10,404 nucleotides of DNA from Desulfobacula sp. (GTDB lineage Bacteria > Desulfobacterota > Desulfobacteria > Desulfobacterales > Desulfobacteraceae): assembly GCA_027858355.1 (NCBI GenBank), contig JAQICW010000075.1, positions 1-10,404 of the forward strand, written 5' to 3'. Positions 1 through 7,526 of the stretch are shown piece by piece. The position numbers and the translations under genes are program-made. Position 1 is the first letter of the stretch, and each line of letters begins with the position of its first letter. The notes beneath the pieces are model-generated. The model was not told the origin of the DNA. It made no database searches and was given only the letters and a program-made list of their open reading frames with translations.

Positions 1-1044
1 GATAAATTCATCCATATCATAACCAAAGAGCCTCTGCATGGCCGGATTTGCTGAAGTAAAACGTCCTTCCATATCTTGTGTGTATATGAGATTAGTTATA
101 GAGTTAAAAAGAATTCGGAATTGGTTTTCTGATTTTTTTAGTTGATTAACAAGATCCTGTAATTCAGAGGTTTTTGATCTGACCTTTCTTCGCAAAGCGA
201 TATTAAGAAAAACAAGCGTCAAGAAGAGCAACCCGGCAAACAGGAAAGAAAATAGAACATAGCGAAGATACGGCGGCCGGGTAAGGGGCTCCCCCATCCA
301 TTTCTTTTCTATGGCATTGTGTTCCTTTTTTGTGATTAGGGAAAATCCGTCTTCCACTATCTTCAATATATCTGTCCTGCCTTTTATGACCGCCCGATGA
401 AATTTCCCTGTATATAGGTTAAGGGAATAGCGGAATTCATCTTCAAAATTCATTTTATAAAGATAATAGAGCGCTGGTGGTTTGTCGATGGAAAAAACTT
501 TTATCTGGCGGTCTTTTGCAGCCTTGACGATCGCTTCATAAGAGTCATATTCCTGCAAGCTGGTAATACCATGTTTTTTAAACACTTCGATACAGGCCTC
601 TCCTTTTTTCACTCCAATCGTAAAACCCTGTAGTGATTCGATATCGATGATACCTCCAAGGTTTTTATGAAAAAAAACAGGCACATCTATCGTGGTATAA
701 GGTTTTGTGAAATCATACTGCTTAGCTCTCTTCTCGGTAAAAAAAATTGTATCTATGACGTCGGCTTGTCCTTTAAGAAGAGACTCCTGTGCCTTGCCCC
801 AGTCCATTGCAATCAAGCTTACCTTTATCCCGGTCTTGTTTTCCCATAACTTCCACTCATCCACAAGAATGCCTTGAATATCTCCATTAAAATCTCGAAA
901 GATATAAGGGGGGTAATTATCATCTGAGACAACTATGATGGTCTGAATCGTTTTTCCGGCATCCTCGGCTTGTCCTGAAAACGGAACAAAAAAATATAGC
1001 AACAAGCATACAAACAACCACCATGATTTTATCCGAACATTCAT
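1..1044 (-). CDS. Membrane sensor with periplasmic solute-binding domain and PAS domain (N-terminal 348 residues; runs off left edge)
   Basis: This is an open frame from an ATG at 1044 down to base 1, with no stop. A good ribosome binding site, AAAAGGA, lies at 1051-1057, six bases from the ATG. Residues 1-26 are a signal peptide (MNVRIK then a hydrophobic core). Residues about 34-250 resemble a family 3 solute-binding domain: DDNYPPY at 41-47, QADVI at 93-97 and YDFTKPY at 110-116 are typical. A transmembrane helix follows at about 259-283, then a charged helical linker to about 305. A PAS domain begins at about 306 (FRILFNS, then LFGYDMDEF at the edge). The architecture is that of a periplasmic ligand sensor in the inner membrane. 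The output domain (histidine kinase, GGDEF or other) is outside the window, so the signalling type is unknown. It lies 108 bp downstream of hrpA on the same strand and may have its own promoter. Confidence 0.85.
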   Translation of the reverse strand, partial: MNVRIKSWWLFVCLLLYFFVPFSGQAEDAGKTIQTIIVVSDDNYPPYIFRDFNGDIQGILVDEWKLWENKTGIKVSLIAMDWGKAQESLLKGQADVIDTIFFTEKRAKQYDFTKPYTTIDVPVFFHKNLGGIIDIESLQGFTIGVKKGEACIEVFKKHGITSLQEYDSYEAIVKAAKDRQIKVFSIDKPPALYYLYKMNFEDEFRYSLNLYTGKFHRAVIKGRTDILKIVEDGFSLITKKEHNAIEKKWMGEPLTRPPYLRYVLFSFLFAGLLFLTLVFLNIALRRKVRSKTSELQDLVNQLKKSENQFRILFNSITNLIYTQDMEGRFTSANPAMQRLFGYDMDEFI

Positions 1045-1083
1045 ATATGATCCTTTTATGTGTTTTTGATCACCATAAAAATT

Positions 1084-1100
1084 ACAATAATATATATTGT
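1084..1100. promoter_or_regulatory. 17-bp perfect palindrome upstream of the sensor gene
   Basis: ACAATA and TATTGT arms surround an ATATA centre. The element lies about 40 bp upstream of the sensor start, where a promoter or operator would be expected. It is very AT-rich, so chance is a real possibility. I see no convincing -35/-10 pair around it. Confidence 0.3.
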
Positions 1101-1137
1101 GGCGCAAGGCAAAGTAATTAATTTAGGGAAAATAAGT

Positions 1138-1152
1138 TGAACAAATTGTTCA
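1138..1152. promoter_or_regulatory. 15-bp perfect palindrome abutting the hrpA stop codon
   Basis: TGAACAA and TTGTTCA arms surround a single A. It ends at the base next to the hrpA stop codon (1153-1155). On the minus strand no T-run follows, so it is not a standard terminator. A dyad of this size about 94 bp upstream of the sensor start would suit a dimeric regulator. The function is inferred only from symmetry and position. Confidence 0.35.
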
Positions 1153-4100
1153 TCAGAGCATTGTAGAGAGTTTGATTAAAAACTGATCCAGCTTTTTGGC
1201 AGAAATCTTTATGGCTGTTTTCAGTTCCGGGGCAAACAAAGAGATTTTGTACTCTTCCAGAAGCCAGAAGAAGTGTTCGACCTTTTGGGATTTTTCCGGT
1301 GTTGAGTTCTCGGAAAGTGAAGCCAAAAGATTATTCAGATGAATGGTGTAACCTGTTAACTGCAATGCTTTTTTTTCTTCCTTTAAAGGATTGTCAACCG
1401 CTCTTTGGGCTCTGATCCTGATACAGGCTATATACCGGTTAAGATGTTTGATCCTTTCGTAATCATACAGGTCGGCAAAATTTTGCGGTACAAGGTGTTT
1501 GAGATCTTTGAACAGACCGGTTAATATTATAAATATTTTTTCTTTTTTCTGGTGTTGAAAGGATAGTTTCTGGATTAGCTCAAAGCAGGATTGATATTCC
1601 CGGCCCAGCACAAGAAAGGTTTTAATAAAGTCCTGTCCAGTATTGTAAAGATGCTTTAATTGGGTTTGGGCATGAAGCTCAAATGCTTTTTTTGTTCTGA
1701 TATTTTTCGTAAACAGGGTGCGGGTGATAAGGTTGAACAGGGATTGCTGAAATTTTGTCTGACCATTAAAATAAGGCGCCATCTGCTTAATCCCGGAAGA
1801 GGCGTTGATGTCTTTTCTAAGCGCCTTGAAATCATCTGGATAATATAGTTGAAATAATTGTCTTATCCCCTGGCAATGGGATGCAAAAGCCACCTGTTCT
1901 GAGTTGAAAAGCCTGAGGGATATTATTTGGGGGCTGGTTTTTGAATCAGGGCTGTTATTTGAATCCTGTCGGATTTCAATTTTCAGGCCAGGAAAGGCTT
2001 TTTGGGTAAATTCCTTATCCGGGGTTATGATAATAAAGTCTTCAAGGTCTTTAAAATTCCATTCTGTGATATCCGTTATTTCATGCTTTTTCTGGGCTTT
2101 TTCAAAGGCATTATTTTTTTGGGGAATGGTTGTTTCTGAAAATTGGCTTAAGACAGCTTTATCCCGCAAAGCTTTTATCTCATTGCCTTTTTCATCCCGG
2201 ATGGAGAATCTCATTTTTAAATGATCGGGCAGGTCTTTATCAGACCAGAGATTTGCCGGGATGACAAAATTAAATCGCTTTTGAATAAAAGCGGAAAGCA
2301 GTGAAAACAAGGGGGCATCTTTTTTGGGTAGTTCTTTTGCAATAATGGCTGCTTTTTCAGATACAGGGACCAGTTTTACCCGGTATTTTTTGGGGAGCGC
2401 CTTTATCAGAGCGGCAATTTTTTCTTCAAACAGCCCTGGAACCAGCCTGTCCACACTGTTTTTTGAAACAAGCAGGGCTGAGGCAGCAGGAACGTTCATG
2501 GTGATGCCATCTTTTTTAGACCCGGGATTGAATTCATATCCCAGCCTGAATTTACCCTGGGCCATTTGCAGGGTATCGGGAAACATTGACAGTTCATGTT
2601 CATCAATGGCAGATTTTTGAAGATCTTCCATTGTCATTTTTAAAAAATCCTGGTTTTTCTGGTCTTTAATAAATTTGGAAAAGGTTCTGATATTATAGAA
2701 AGGCTCTGGCAGTCTTGACTGGTAAAAAGCAAAGATATCATCTTCTGATGCCAGAATATCCTTTCTGCGCCGTTTATGTTCAAGGGTTTCAAGCTCATCC
2801 ATGAGTTGAAGGTTATGGGTCATAAATTCAAATTTTTGATGGATTTCCCCCTGGACAAGGGCATGGCGGATAAATATTTCCCCTGATTCTTGGGGGTTTA
2901 TCTTGCCATACGCAATATTTCGATCATTTACAATAATCAGTCCAAACAGGGACACCTGTTCTTTTGCAATAACTTCTCCGCGTTTTTTTTCCCAGTGTGG
3001 TTCAGAATAGGTATGGACACAAAGGCCTTTCCCAACTTGTTCAAGCCATTCAGGATCAATGGTGGCAACCGTTCTTGCAAAAAGCTGACTGGTTTTCACA
3101 AATTCCGCCGCCACTATCCAGTTTCCGGCGGTCTTAAAAAGACCTGATCCGGGGAATATCATTGCCTGCTGGCCTTTTGCAGCGCTGAAGAGGTGTTTTT
3201 CCTTTTTATGGGCAATATTGGCAAGATACCCGGCTAAAATGGCTTTATGCAGGGCAATATATAAAGGCCCGCCAAATTCAAATTCTTTAGCTTTCATGCC
3301 AGAGGTTCCTGTTGGAGGGGTGAATTCTTTTTCACCCTGCAAATCATGGTCTTTCAGTATCCTGATAATCTGGCCATGAATTTCATTCCATTCCCTCATG
3401 CGCTTAAAGGACAGGAAGTGATCCTGGCAATATTTTTTGAGTTTTGAACGGGAACTTAATTTTTTTTCAGCAGTTTTAACTGCATTCCAGATGTTTAGAA
3501 GCGTTACAAAATCCGAACCAGGGTCTTTGTACAATGCATGTTTTTGATCGGCTGCCTGGGTTTTATCTGCTGGTCTTTGCCTTGGATCAGAAATGGCAAG
3601 GACCGTTGTAATAATAGTAGCTTCTTTTAAGCATCCGTTTCTGTCGGCTTCTATCAAGATCCTGGATAATTTGGGATCTATGGGAAGCCTGGCCATGGTC
3701 CGTCCGATTTTTGTCAGAGCATATATTTCCTTCTTTTTTTGTATTTTAAGGGACTTTTCTTCTTTAATAGCGGAAAGTTCAAACAGGGTATCGAATCCGT
3801 CCTTAATACTTTTGGGCGCGGGTGCATCAATGAATGGAAAGGTAGCGACATCCCCGAGATTTAACGAGATCATTCGTAATATGACTTCAGCAAGGTTGCT
3901 TCTTAAGATTTCAGGGGAGGTAAAAAAAGGCCTTGCCCCAAAATCATCTTCATCAAACAGCCGGATGCAGATTCCATTTTCCACCCTGCCGCATCGGCCC
4001 AGTCTCTGGTTGGCAGAAGACTGGGAAATAGGGCTTACTGGAAGGGATGTGGTTCTTGTCCGGGGAGAATACTCAGGAATCCTTGCAAGCCCCGTGTCAA

Positions 4101-5091
4101 CAACATATTTAATTCCGGGTATGGTCAAGGAGGTTTCTGCCACATTGGTTGAAACGATGATCTTTCGTCCAACCTGCCGGGAAAAAATTTTGGCCTGCTC
4201 ATTTGCTGAAAGTCTTGCAAAAAGAGGCAGAACCGTGACACTGGGATGATTTTTTCCCCGTATCAATTCTATGGTTTCTCCGATATCCTGCTCTGTGGGC
4301 ATGAAAACTAGGATATCACCGGCCCTGGATTGGGAAAGAAGAAGATTTGTTGCATCTGCTGCAGCTTCCACATACCCCTGGTCTTCAATGGTCCTGTTCT
4401 CATCCTCTTTATTTAAAAAGGGCATATAGATAGTCTCTACGGGGTACATCCGTCCTGTGACTTCAATGATGGGTGCATTGTCAAAGGCTTTGGAAAATTT
4501 TTGCGTATCAATGGTGGCAGATGTGATTATCAGTTTGAGATCATTTCTTTTTTTAACGAGATCCCTTAAAATGCCCAGGGTGAAATCAATATTCAGGCTT
4601 CTTTCGTGGGCTTCATCAACAATAATGGTATCATAGGCATTCAGAAACCTGTCGCCTTGAGTTTCCGCAAGCAGTATCCCATCTGTCATTATTTTTATAC
4701 AGGTCTTGCCCCGGGTTTTATCATCAAATCTGATTTTATATCCAACAGACTGACCGATACTTTCATTGAGTTCCTCGGCAATTCTTTTGGCAACAGTGAT
4801 GGCGGCAATACGCCTTGGCTGAGTACAGCCGATCATTCCTTTTATTCCCTGTCCTGCTTCAAGACAGAATTTTGGAATCTGGGTGGTTTTTCCGGACCCG
4901 GTTTCCCCGGAAATAATCACCACCTTATTATTTTTTATGGCATTGATGATGTCTTGTTTTTTTGAGGTGATGGGCAGATCAGGGTTGAAGCTTATGTTGG
5001 AAGGCCTGTTAAGCTGCCGGCCTTTTCCCTTTCTTATCAGTTGTGGGTTTTTGGGGTATAGTTTGAGATTTGTTTTTTTTGATTTATTCAT
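1153..5091 (-). CDS. hrpA: ATP-dependent RNA helicase HrpA (DEAH box)
   Basis: The 1312-residue protein matches the usual length of bacterial HrpA (about 1300). Helicase motifs appear in order: Walker A GETGSGKT at 62-69, DEAH at 159-162, SAT at 191-193, TNVAETS at 315-321 and motif VI QRLGRCGR at 362-369. These are followed by winged-helix/ratchet, OB-like and the long C-terminal region typical of HrpA (DUF3418 type). The family is cytoplasmic and unwinds RNA with NTP hydrolysis; E. coli HrpA has been linked to mRNA processing and to rescue of stalled or collided ribosomes. ATG at 5091 is the only sensible start: no ATG, GTG or TTG lies upstream in frame before a TGA. The AAAGG upstream is only two bases from the ATG, so initiation may be weak. 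It is divergent from the selenoprotein gene across 179 bp. The frame is intact throughout. Confidence 0.95.
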   Translation of the reverse strand: MNKSKKTNLKLYPKNPQLIRKGKGRQLNRPSNISFNPDLPITSKKQDIINAIKNNKVVIISGETGSGKTTQIPKFCLEAGQGIKGMIGCTQPRRIAAITVAKRIAEELNESIGQSVGYKIRFDDKTRGKTCIKIMTDGILLAETQGDRFLNAYDTIIVDEAHERSLNIDFTLGILRDLVKKRNDLKLIITSATIDTQKFSKAFDNAPIIEVTGRMYPVETIYMPFLNKEDENRTIEDQGYVEAAADATNLLLSQSRAGDILVFMPTEQDIGETIELIRGKNHPSVTVLPLFARLSANEQAKIFSRQVGRKIIVSTNVAETSLTIPGIKYVVDTGLARIPEYSPRTRTTSLPVSPISQSSANQRLGRCGRVENGICIRLFDEDDFGARPFFTSPEILRSNLAEVILRMISLNLGDVATFPFIDAPAPKSIKDGFDTLFELSAIKEEKSLKIQKKKEIYALTKIGRTMARLPIDPKLSRILIEADRNGCLKEATIITTVLAISDPRQRPADKTQAADQKHALYKDPGSDFVTLLNIWNAVKTAEKKLSSRSKLKKYCQDHFLSFKRMREWNEIHGQIIRILKDHDLQGEKEFTPPTGTSGMKAKEFEFGGPLYIALHKAILAGYLANIAHKKEKHLFSAAKGQQAMIFPGSGLFKTAGNWIVAAEFVKTSQLFARTVATIDPEWLEQVGKGLCVHTYSEPHWEKKRGEVIAKEQVSLFGLIIVNDRNIAYGKINPQESGEIFIRHALVQGEIHQKFEFMTHNLQLMDELETLEHKRRRKDILASEDDIFAFYQSRLPEPFYNIRTFSKFIKDQKNQDFLKMTMEDLQKSAIDEHELSMFPDTLQMAQGKFRLGYEFNPGSKKDGITMNVPAASALLVSKNSVDRLVPGLFEEKIAALIKALPKKYRVKLVPVSEKAAIIAKELPKKDAPLFSLLSAFIQKRFNFVIPANLWSDKDLPDHLKMRFSIRDEKGNEIKALRDKAVLSQFSETTIPQKNNAFEKAQKKHEITDITEWNFKDLEDFIIITPDKEFTQKAFPGLKIEIRQDSNNSPDSKTSPQIISLRLFNSEQVAFASHCQGIRQLFQLYYPDDFKALRKDINASSGIKQMAPYFNGQTKFQQSLFNLITRTLFTKNIRTKKAFELHAQTQLKHLYNTGQDFIKTFLVLGREYQSCFELIQKLSFQHQKKEKIFIILTGLFKDLKHLVPQNFADLYDYERIKHLNRYIACIRIRAQRAVDNPLKEEKKALQLTGYTIHLNNLLASLSENSTPEKSQKVEHFFWLLEEYKISLFAPELKTAIKISAKKLDQFLIKLSTML

Positions 5092-5114
5092 AGCCTTTGA
5101 ATAGTAACTTAAAG

Positions 5115-5136
5115 TTCAAAAATGTCAAATTTTGAA
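5115..5136. promoter_or_regulatory. AT-rich inverted repeat in the hrpA / Fe-S gene divergent spacer
   Basis: TTCAAAA and TTTTGAA arms flank an 8-base centre. The element lies 24 bp upstream of the hrpA start and 135 bp upstream of the selenoprotein ATG, in the spacer at 5092-5270 that must hold promoters for both genes. A TTGACA lies at 5157-5162 on the plus strand, but I see no good -10 at the right distance. The rest of the spacer shows nothing recognisable. The arms are low-complexity, so this is a weak operator candidate. Confidence 0.2.
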
Positions 5137-5270
5137 TCTTTATTTCTAAAATATGGTTGACATGAAAGACGGAATAAGAGACAAAGAAAACTGTTTAAAA
5201 AATTGGCCAGGATATACAATAAGGTAATGAAAAGACTTTAAATTTGGATAGACAGGGGGAAAACAATAGC

Positions 5271-6590
5271 ATGGAAGATACAGCTATTAAAATTGGAGGC
5301 GCAAGAAAGAGCGTCTTTAAAGATAAGGTAATGAAGCTTCTGCCCGATGGCGGGAATTTGAATGCATGCCTGACATGCGGTGCATGTGCATCAGGTTGTC
5401 CTGCAACTGGTCTTGAGGGAATGGATCCAAGAAAATTTTTGAGAATGGCGGCTCTTGGAATGGATGAAGAAATACTCAGCTCAAACTGGGTATGGATGTG
5501 TTCAATGTGTACACGGTGCATGTATGTGTGCCCGATGCAGATCAATATTCCCCAGCTTGTTTTTAATGCAAGGGCACAATGGCCAAAAGAGAAAAAACCA
5601 AAAGGGATTACAAGCTCTTGTGATATGGCATTAAAAAACGACACCTGTTCTGCCATGGGTGCCAATGAAGAGGATTTTCAATTTGTTGTGGAAGATGTTC
5701 TTGAAGAATACCAGGAATCACAGCCTGAGTTTGCTGAAATGACAGCAGATGTAAACCGGGAAGGCGCATATTACTTTTTGAACCAGAACTCCAGAGAACC
5801 TGTAACAGAACCTGATGAAATGGTCCCGCTTTGGAAGATCCTGCACCTTGCAGGGGCAGACTGGACCTATGGTACAAAAGGCTGGGCCGCAGAAAATTAT
5901 TGTCTTTTTGCTGCAGACAACGAAAACTGGGAAAAGATTGTTCGAACTAAGGCAAAAGCAGTGGAGGATCTGGGCTGTAAAGTCTGGCTCAACACGGAGT
6001 GAGGGCACGAACTTTTCGCAGTCCTGGTAGGACTGAAAAAATTCAACATCCCTCACAACTTTGAAATCAAAAGTATTATTCAACTCTATGCTGAGTGGAT
6101 CAGGGAAGGCAAGCTTACACCGTCTTCTGACTGGAACAAAGACAGGAAAATCAAATTCACTCTTCAGGATCCCTGTCAGCTGGTGAGAAAAACTCTGGGT
6201 GATCCTGTTGCCGAAGACATGAGATACGTTGTCAAGAAAGTTGTTGGTGAAGAAAATTTCATTGACATGACACCCAATAAATCCAACAATTTTTGCTGCG
6301 GCGGCGGCGGTGGATTCCTCCAGTCCGGTTTCCCGGAGCAAAGGCGGGCCTATGGCCAGACCAAGGCCAACCAGATCCTTACAACCAAGGCCAGCTACTG
6401 CATCACACCCTGCCATAATTGTCATGCCCAGGTGCATGATATGTCGACAGTCAATGACCATGCATGGGAAACAGTTCACCTCTGGACACTCTTAAATCTT
6501 TCTCTGGGCATACTTGGCCCCAATGAAAGAGAATATCTTGGCGAGGATTTAAAAGAAGTGGATGTGTTCCACCCGGAATCTGCCATGTAA
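5271..6590 (+). CDS. Hdr/DsrK-like iron-sulfur protein, predicted selenoprotein (UGA at 6000-6002 read as Sec)
   Basis: Read through the TGA, this is one 439-residue protein. Two [4Fe-4S] motifs of the C-x2-C-x2-C-x3-C-P type lie at C33-C43 and C77-C87 (HdrC-like). A C-terminal CCG cysteine-rich domain follows: C302, C342-C343, then C381-x2-C384, close to the HdrB pattern. The TGA is codon 244 in the context N-T-E-U-G-H-E; relatives in the heterodisulfide reductase/DsrK superfamily commonly have E-C-G-H here, so Sec replaces a conserved Cys. A SECIS-like hairpin starts 16 bases after the TGA. Likely a cytoplasmic or membrane-associated electron-transfer protein acting on a disulfide or linked to a quinone or ferredoxin carrier; its substrate is unknown. 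I chose ATG 5271, ten bases after AGGGGGA (5254-5260), over an in-frame TTG at 5244 because the latter puts the ribosome binding site inside the gene. It stands alone, with its own terminator at 6622. The alternative is a nonsense mutation. Confidence 0.85.
6000..6002 (+). other. In-frame UGA, predicted selenocysteine codon
   Basis: This TGA separates two parts of one conserved domain architecture in the same frame. The part before it ends in a Cys-rich-domain segment (LGCKVWLNTE). The part after starts GHELF and continues without a break to the CCG motif. There is no ribosome binding site or start codon near 6003 that would make a second gene; the next in-frame ATG is at 6219, already inside the CCG domain. 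Confidence 0.82.
6019..6035 (+). promoter_or_regulatory. Bacterial SECIS-like hairpin
   Basis: CAGTCCT and AGGACTG form a perfect 7-bp stem closed by a GGT loop (or 6 bp with a TGGTA loop). The loop G at 6026 lies 23 bases after the TGA. This fits what is known of bacterial SECIS elements: a short stem-loop within the coding region just 3' of the UGA, an apical loop with G (often GG/GU) in its first positions, and a spacing of roughly 16-37 bases. A possible lower stem pairs TTTT at 6013-6016 with the A-run at 6036-6041 around a CG bulge. The hairpin would bind SelB to deliver Sec-tRNA. The sequence also codes for A-V-L-V-G-L. Confidence 0.8.
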
Positions 6591-6621
6591 TCAGCATGTC
6601 TGATATCTTAAGATTAAATTG

Positions 6622-6661
6622 GCCTTATACAGCAAGTAATTTGCTGTATAAGGCTTTTTTT
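6622..6661 (+). terminator. Strong rho-independent terminator after the selenoprotein gene
   Basis: A perfect 14-bp stem (6622-6635 with 6641-6654) has a GTAAT loop and is followed directly by seven Ts (6655-6661). It lies 31 bases after the TAA stop of the Fe-S gene. It ends that transcript and insulates it from the parA operon, which must therefore start from a promoter within 6662-6749. That stretch is AT-rich and I could not pick a convincing promoter in it. Confidence 0.93.
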
Positions 6662-6749
6662 ATGGTTTATAGTTTTAAAAATAAAAAATAAGATTTGAGA
6701 ATTTTAATAGTTTGCCTAAGAAAATTAATTGTGGTAATGAAATCTGATC

Positions 6750-7526
6750 ATGACTCAAATTATCAGTATAGCAAATCAGAAAGGGGGCGTTGGAAAAACA
6801 ACGACCGCTGTTAATCTTTCAGCCGCTCTTGCCACAATCGGAAAAAAAGTATTGCTTGTTGATTGTGATTCCCAGGCAAATGCAACAACGGGTATGGGGA
6901 TCGATAAACTCTCCCTGGAATATTCTTTGTACCAGGGCCTGATTGGTGAGATTGGGGTTGAGGACATTATTTTTCCCACGGTTTTGCCTAAACTGATGAT
7001 GATTCCGTCTGATACGGATCTCATAGGCTTTGAAATTGAGATGGTGTCAGAAAAGGACAGGGCGAAAAAGCTTAAAAATCTTCTGGAGCCGGTAAAAGCA
7101 AATTTTGATTATATTATTATTGATTGCCCGCCGGCTTTGAGTTTGTTGACATTAAACGCGTTTGCAGCTTCAGACTCTGTTTTGATACCCCTTCAAAGTG
7201 AATTCTATGCCCTGGAAGGCCTGGGGCAACTCCTGGATACCATTAAACGCGTTAAATCATCTTTTAATCCCGGATTAAAGATCAAAGGGATCCTTTTGAC
7301 CATGTATGACAAACGAACAAATCTTGCTCAAAATGTTGTTGAAGATGCAAAAAAATATTTCAAAGATATGGTTTTCAAAACAAAAATACCGCGTAATGTG
7401 AAGCTTGGAGAGGCACCAAGCTATGGATTGCCGATTATTTTATATGATAAGCAGTCAACAGGGTCAAAAAGCTATATTACTTTTGCAAGGGAACTTCTAA
7501 CCCGGGGGTCACACGAAAAAAGATGA
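6750..7526 (+). CDS. parA: Chromosome partitioning ATPase ParA (Soj family)
   Basis: The 258-residue protein is the standard length for small chromosomal ParA/Soj. The deviant Walker A motif KGGVGKTT lies at 11-18, with the signature Lys at 11 and catalytic Lys at 16. The Walker A-prime DCDSQANAT begins at D38, and IIIDCPP near 122-128 is Walker B. There is no long N-terminal DNA-binding extension of the plasmid ParA type, which favours a chromosomal role. ParA binds the nucleoid as an ATP dimer and is stimulated by ParB at parS, driving origin segregation. ATG 6750 is the only plausible start, because a TGA at 6738-6740 closes the frame just upstream; the ribosome binding site is poor. It is the first gene of a three-gene operon and overlaps parB by four bases (ATGA). 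Confidence 0.95.
   Translation: MTQIISIANQKGGVGKTTTAVNLSAALATIGKKVLLVDCDSQANATTGMGIDKLSLEYSLYQGLIGEIGVEDIIFPTVLPKLMMIPSDTDLIGFEIEMVSEKDRAKKLKNLLEPVKANFDYIIIDCPPALSLLTLNAFAASDSVLIPLQSEFYALEGLGQLLDTIKRVKSSFNPGLKIKGILLTMYDKRTNLAQNVVEDAKKYFKDMVFKTKIPRNVKLGEAPSYGLPIILYDKQSTGSKSYITFARELLTRGSHEKR

Noticed and set aside
3593..4249. 218-codon plus-strand ORF inside hrpA
   Set aside because: It lies wholly antisense to the conserved helicase core and its translation shows no known domain; it is a shadow of hrpA.
5157..5162. TTGACA as a -35 box for the selenoprotein gene
   Set aside because: Nothing resembling TATAAT lies 16-18 bases downstream (the region around 5180 reads GACAAA), so a promoter cannot be supported from this hexamer alone.
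5244..5270. TTG start giving a 9-residue longer Fe-S protein
   Set aside because: The AGGGGGA ribosome binding site at 5254-5260 lies inside this extension and is well placed for ATG 5271.
5718..6479. 253-codon minus-strand ORF across the TGA region
   Set aside because: It is antisense to the Fe-S protein, whose cysteine motifs are clear on the plus strand; the Cys-rich antisense translation is a shadow.
6183..6590. The region after the TGA as a separate gene beginning with an internal start codon
   Set aside because: It would begin in the middle of the CCG domain, after its first Cys, with no ribosome binding site. The frame is continuous with the upstream part through the TGA, so it is part of the selenoprotein.
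6662..6749. Promoter for the parA operon
   Set aside because: A promoter must exist here because of the upstream terminator, but the AT-rich sequence offers several poor -10-like hexamers and no paired -35, so no exact site can be named.
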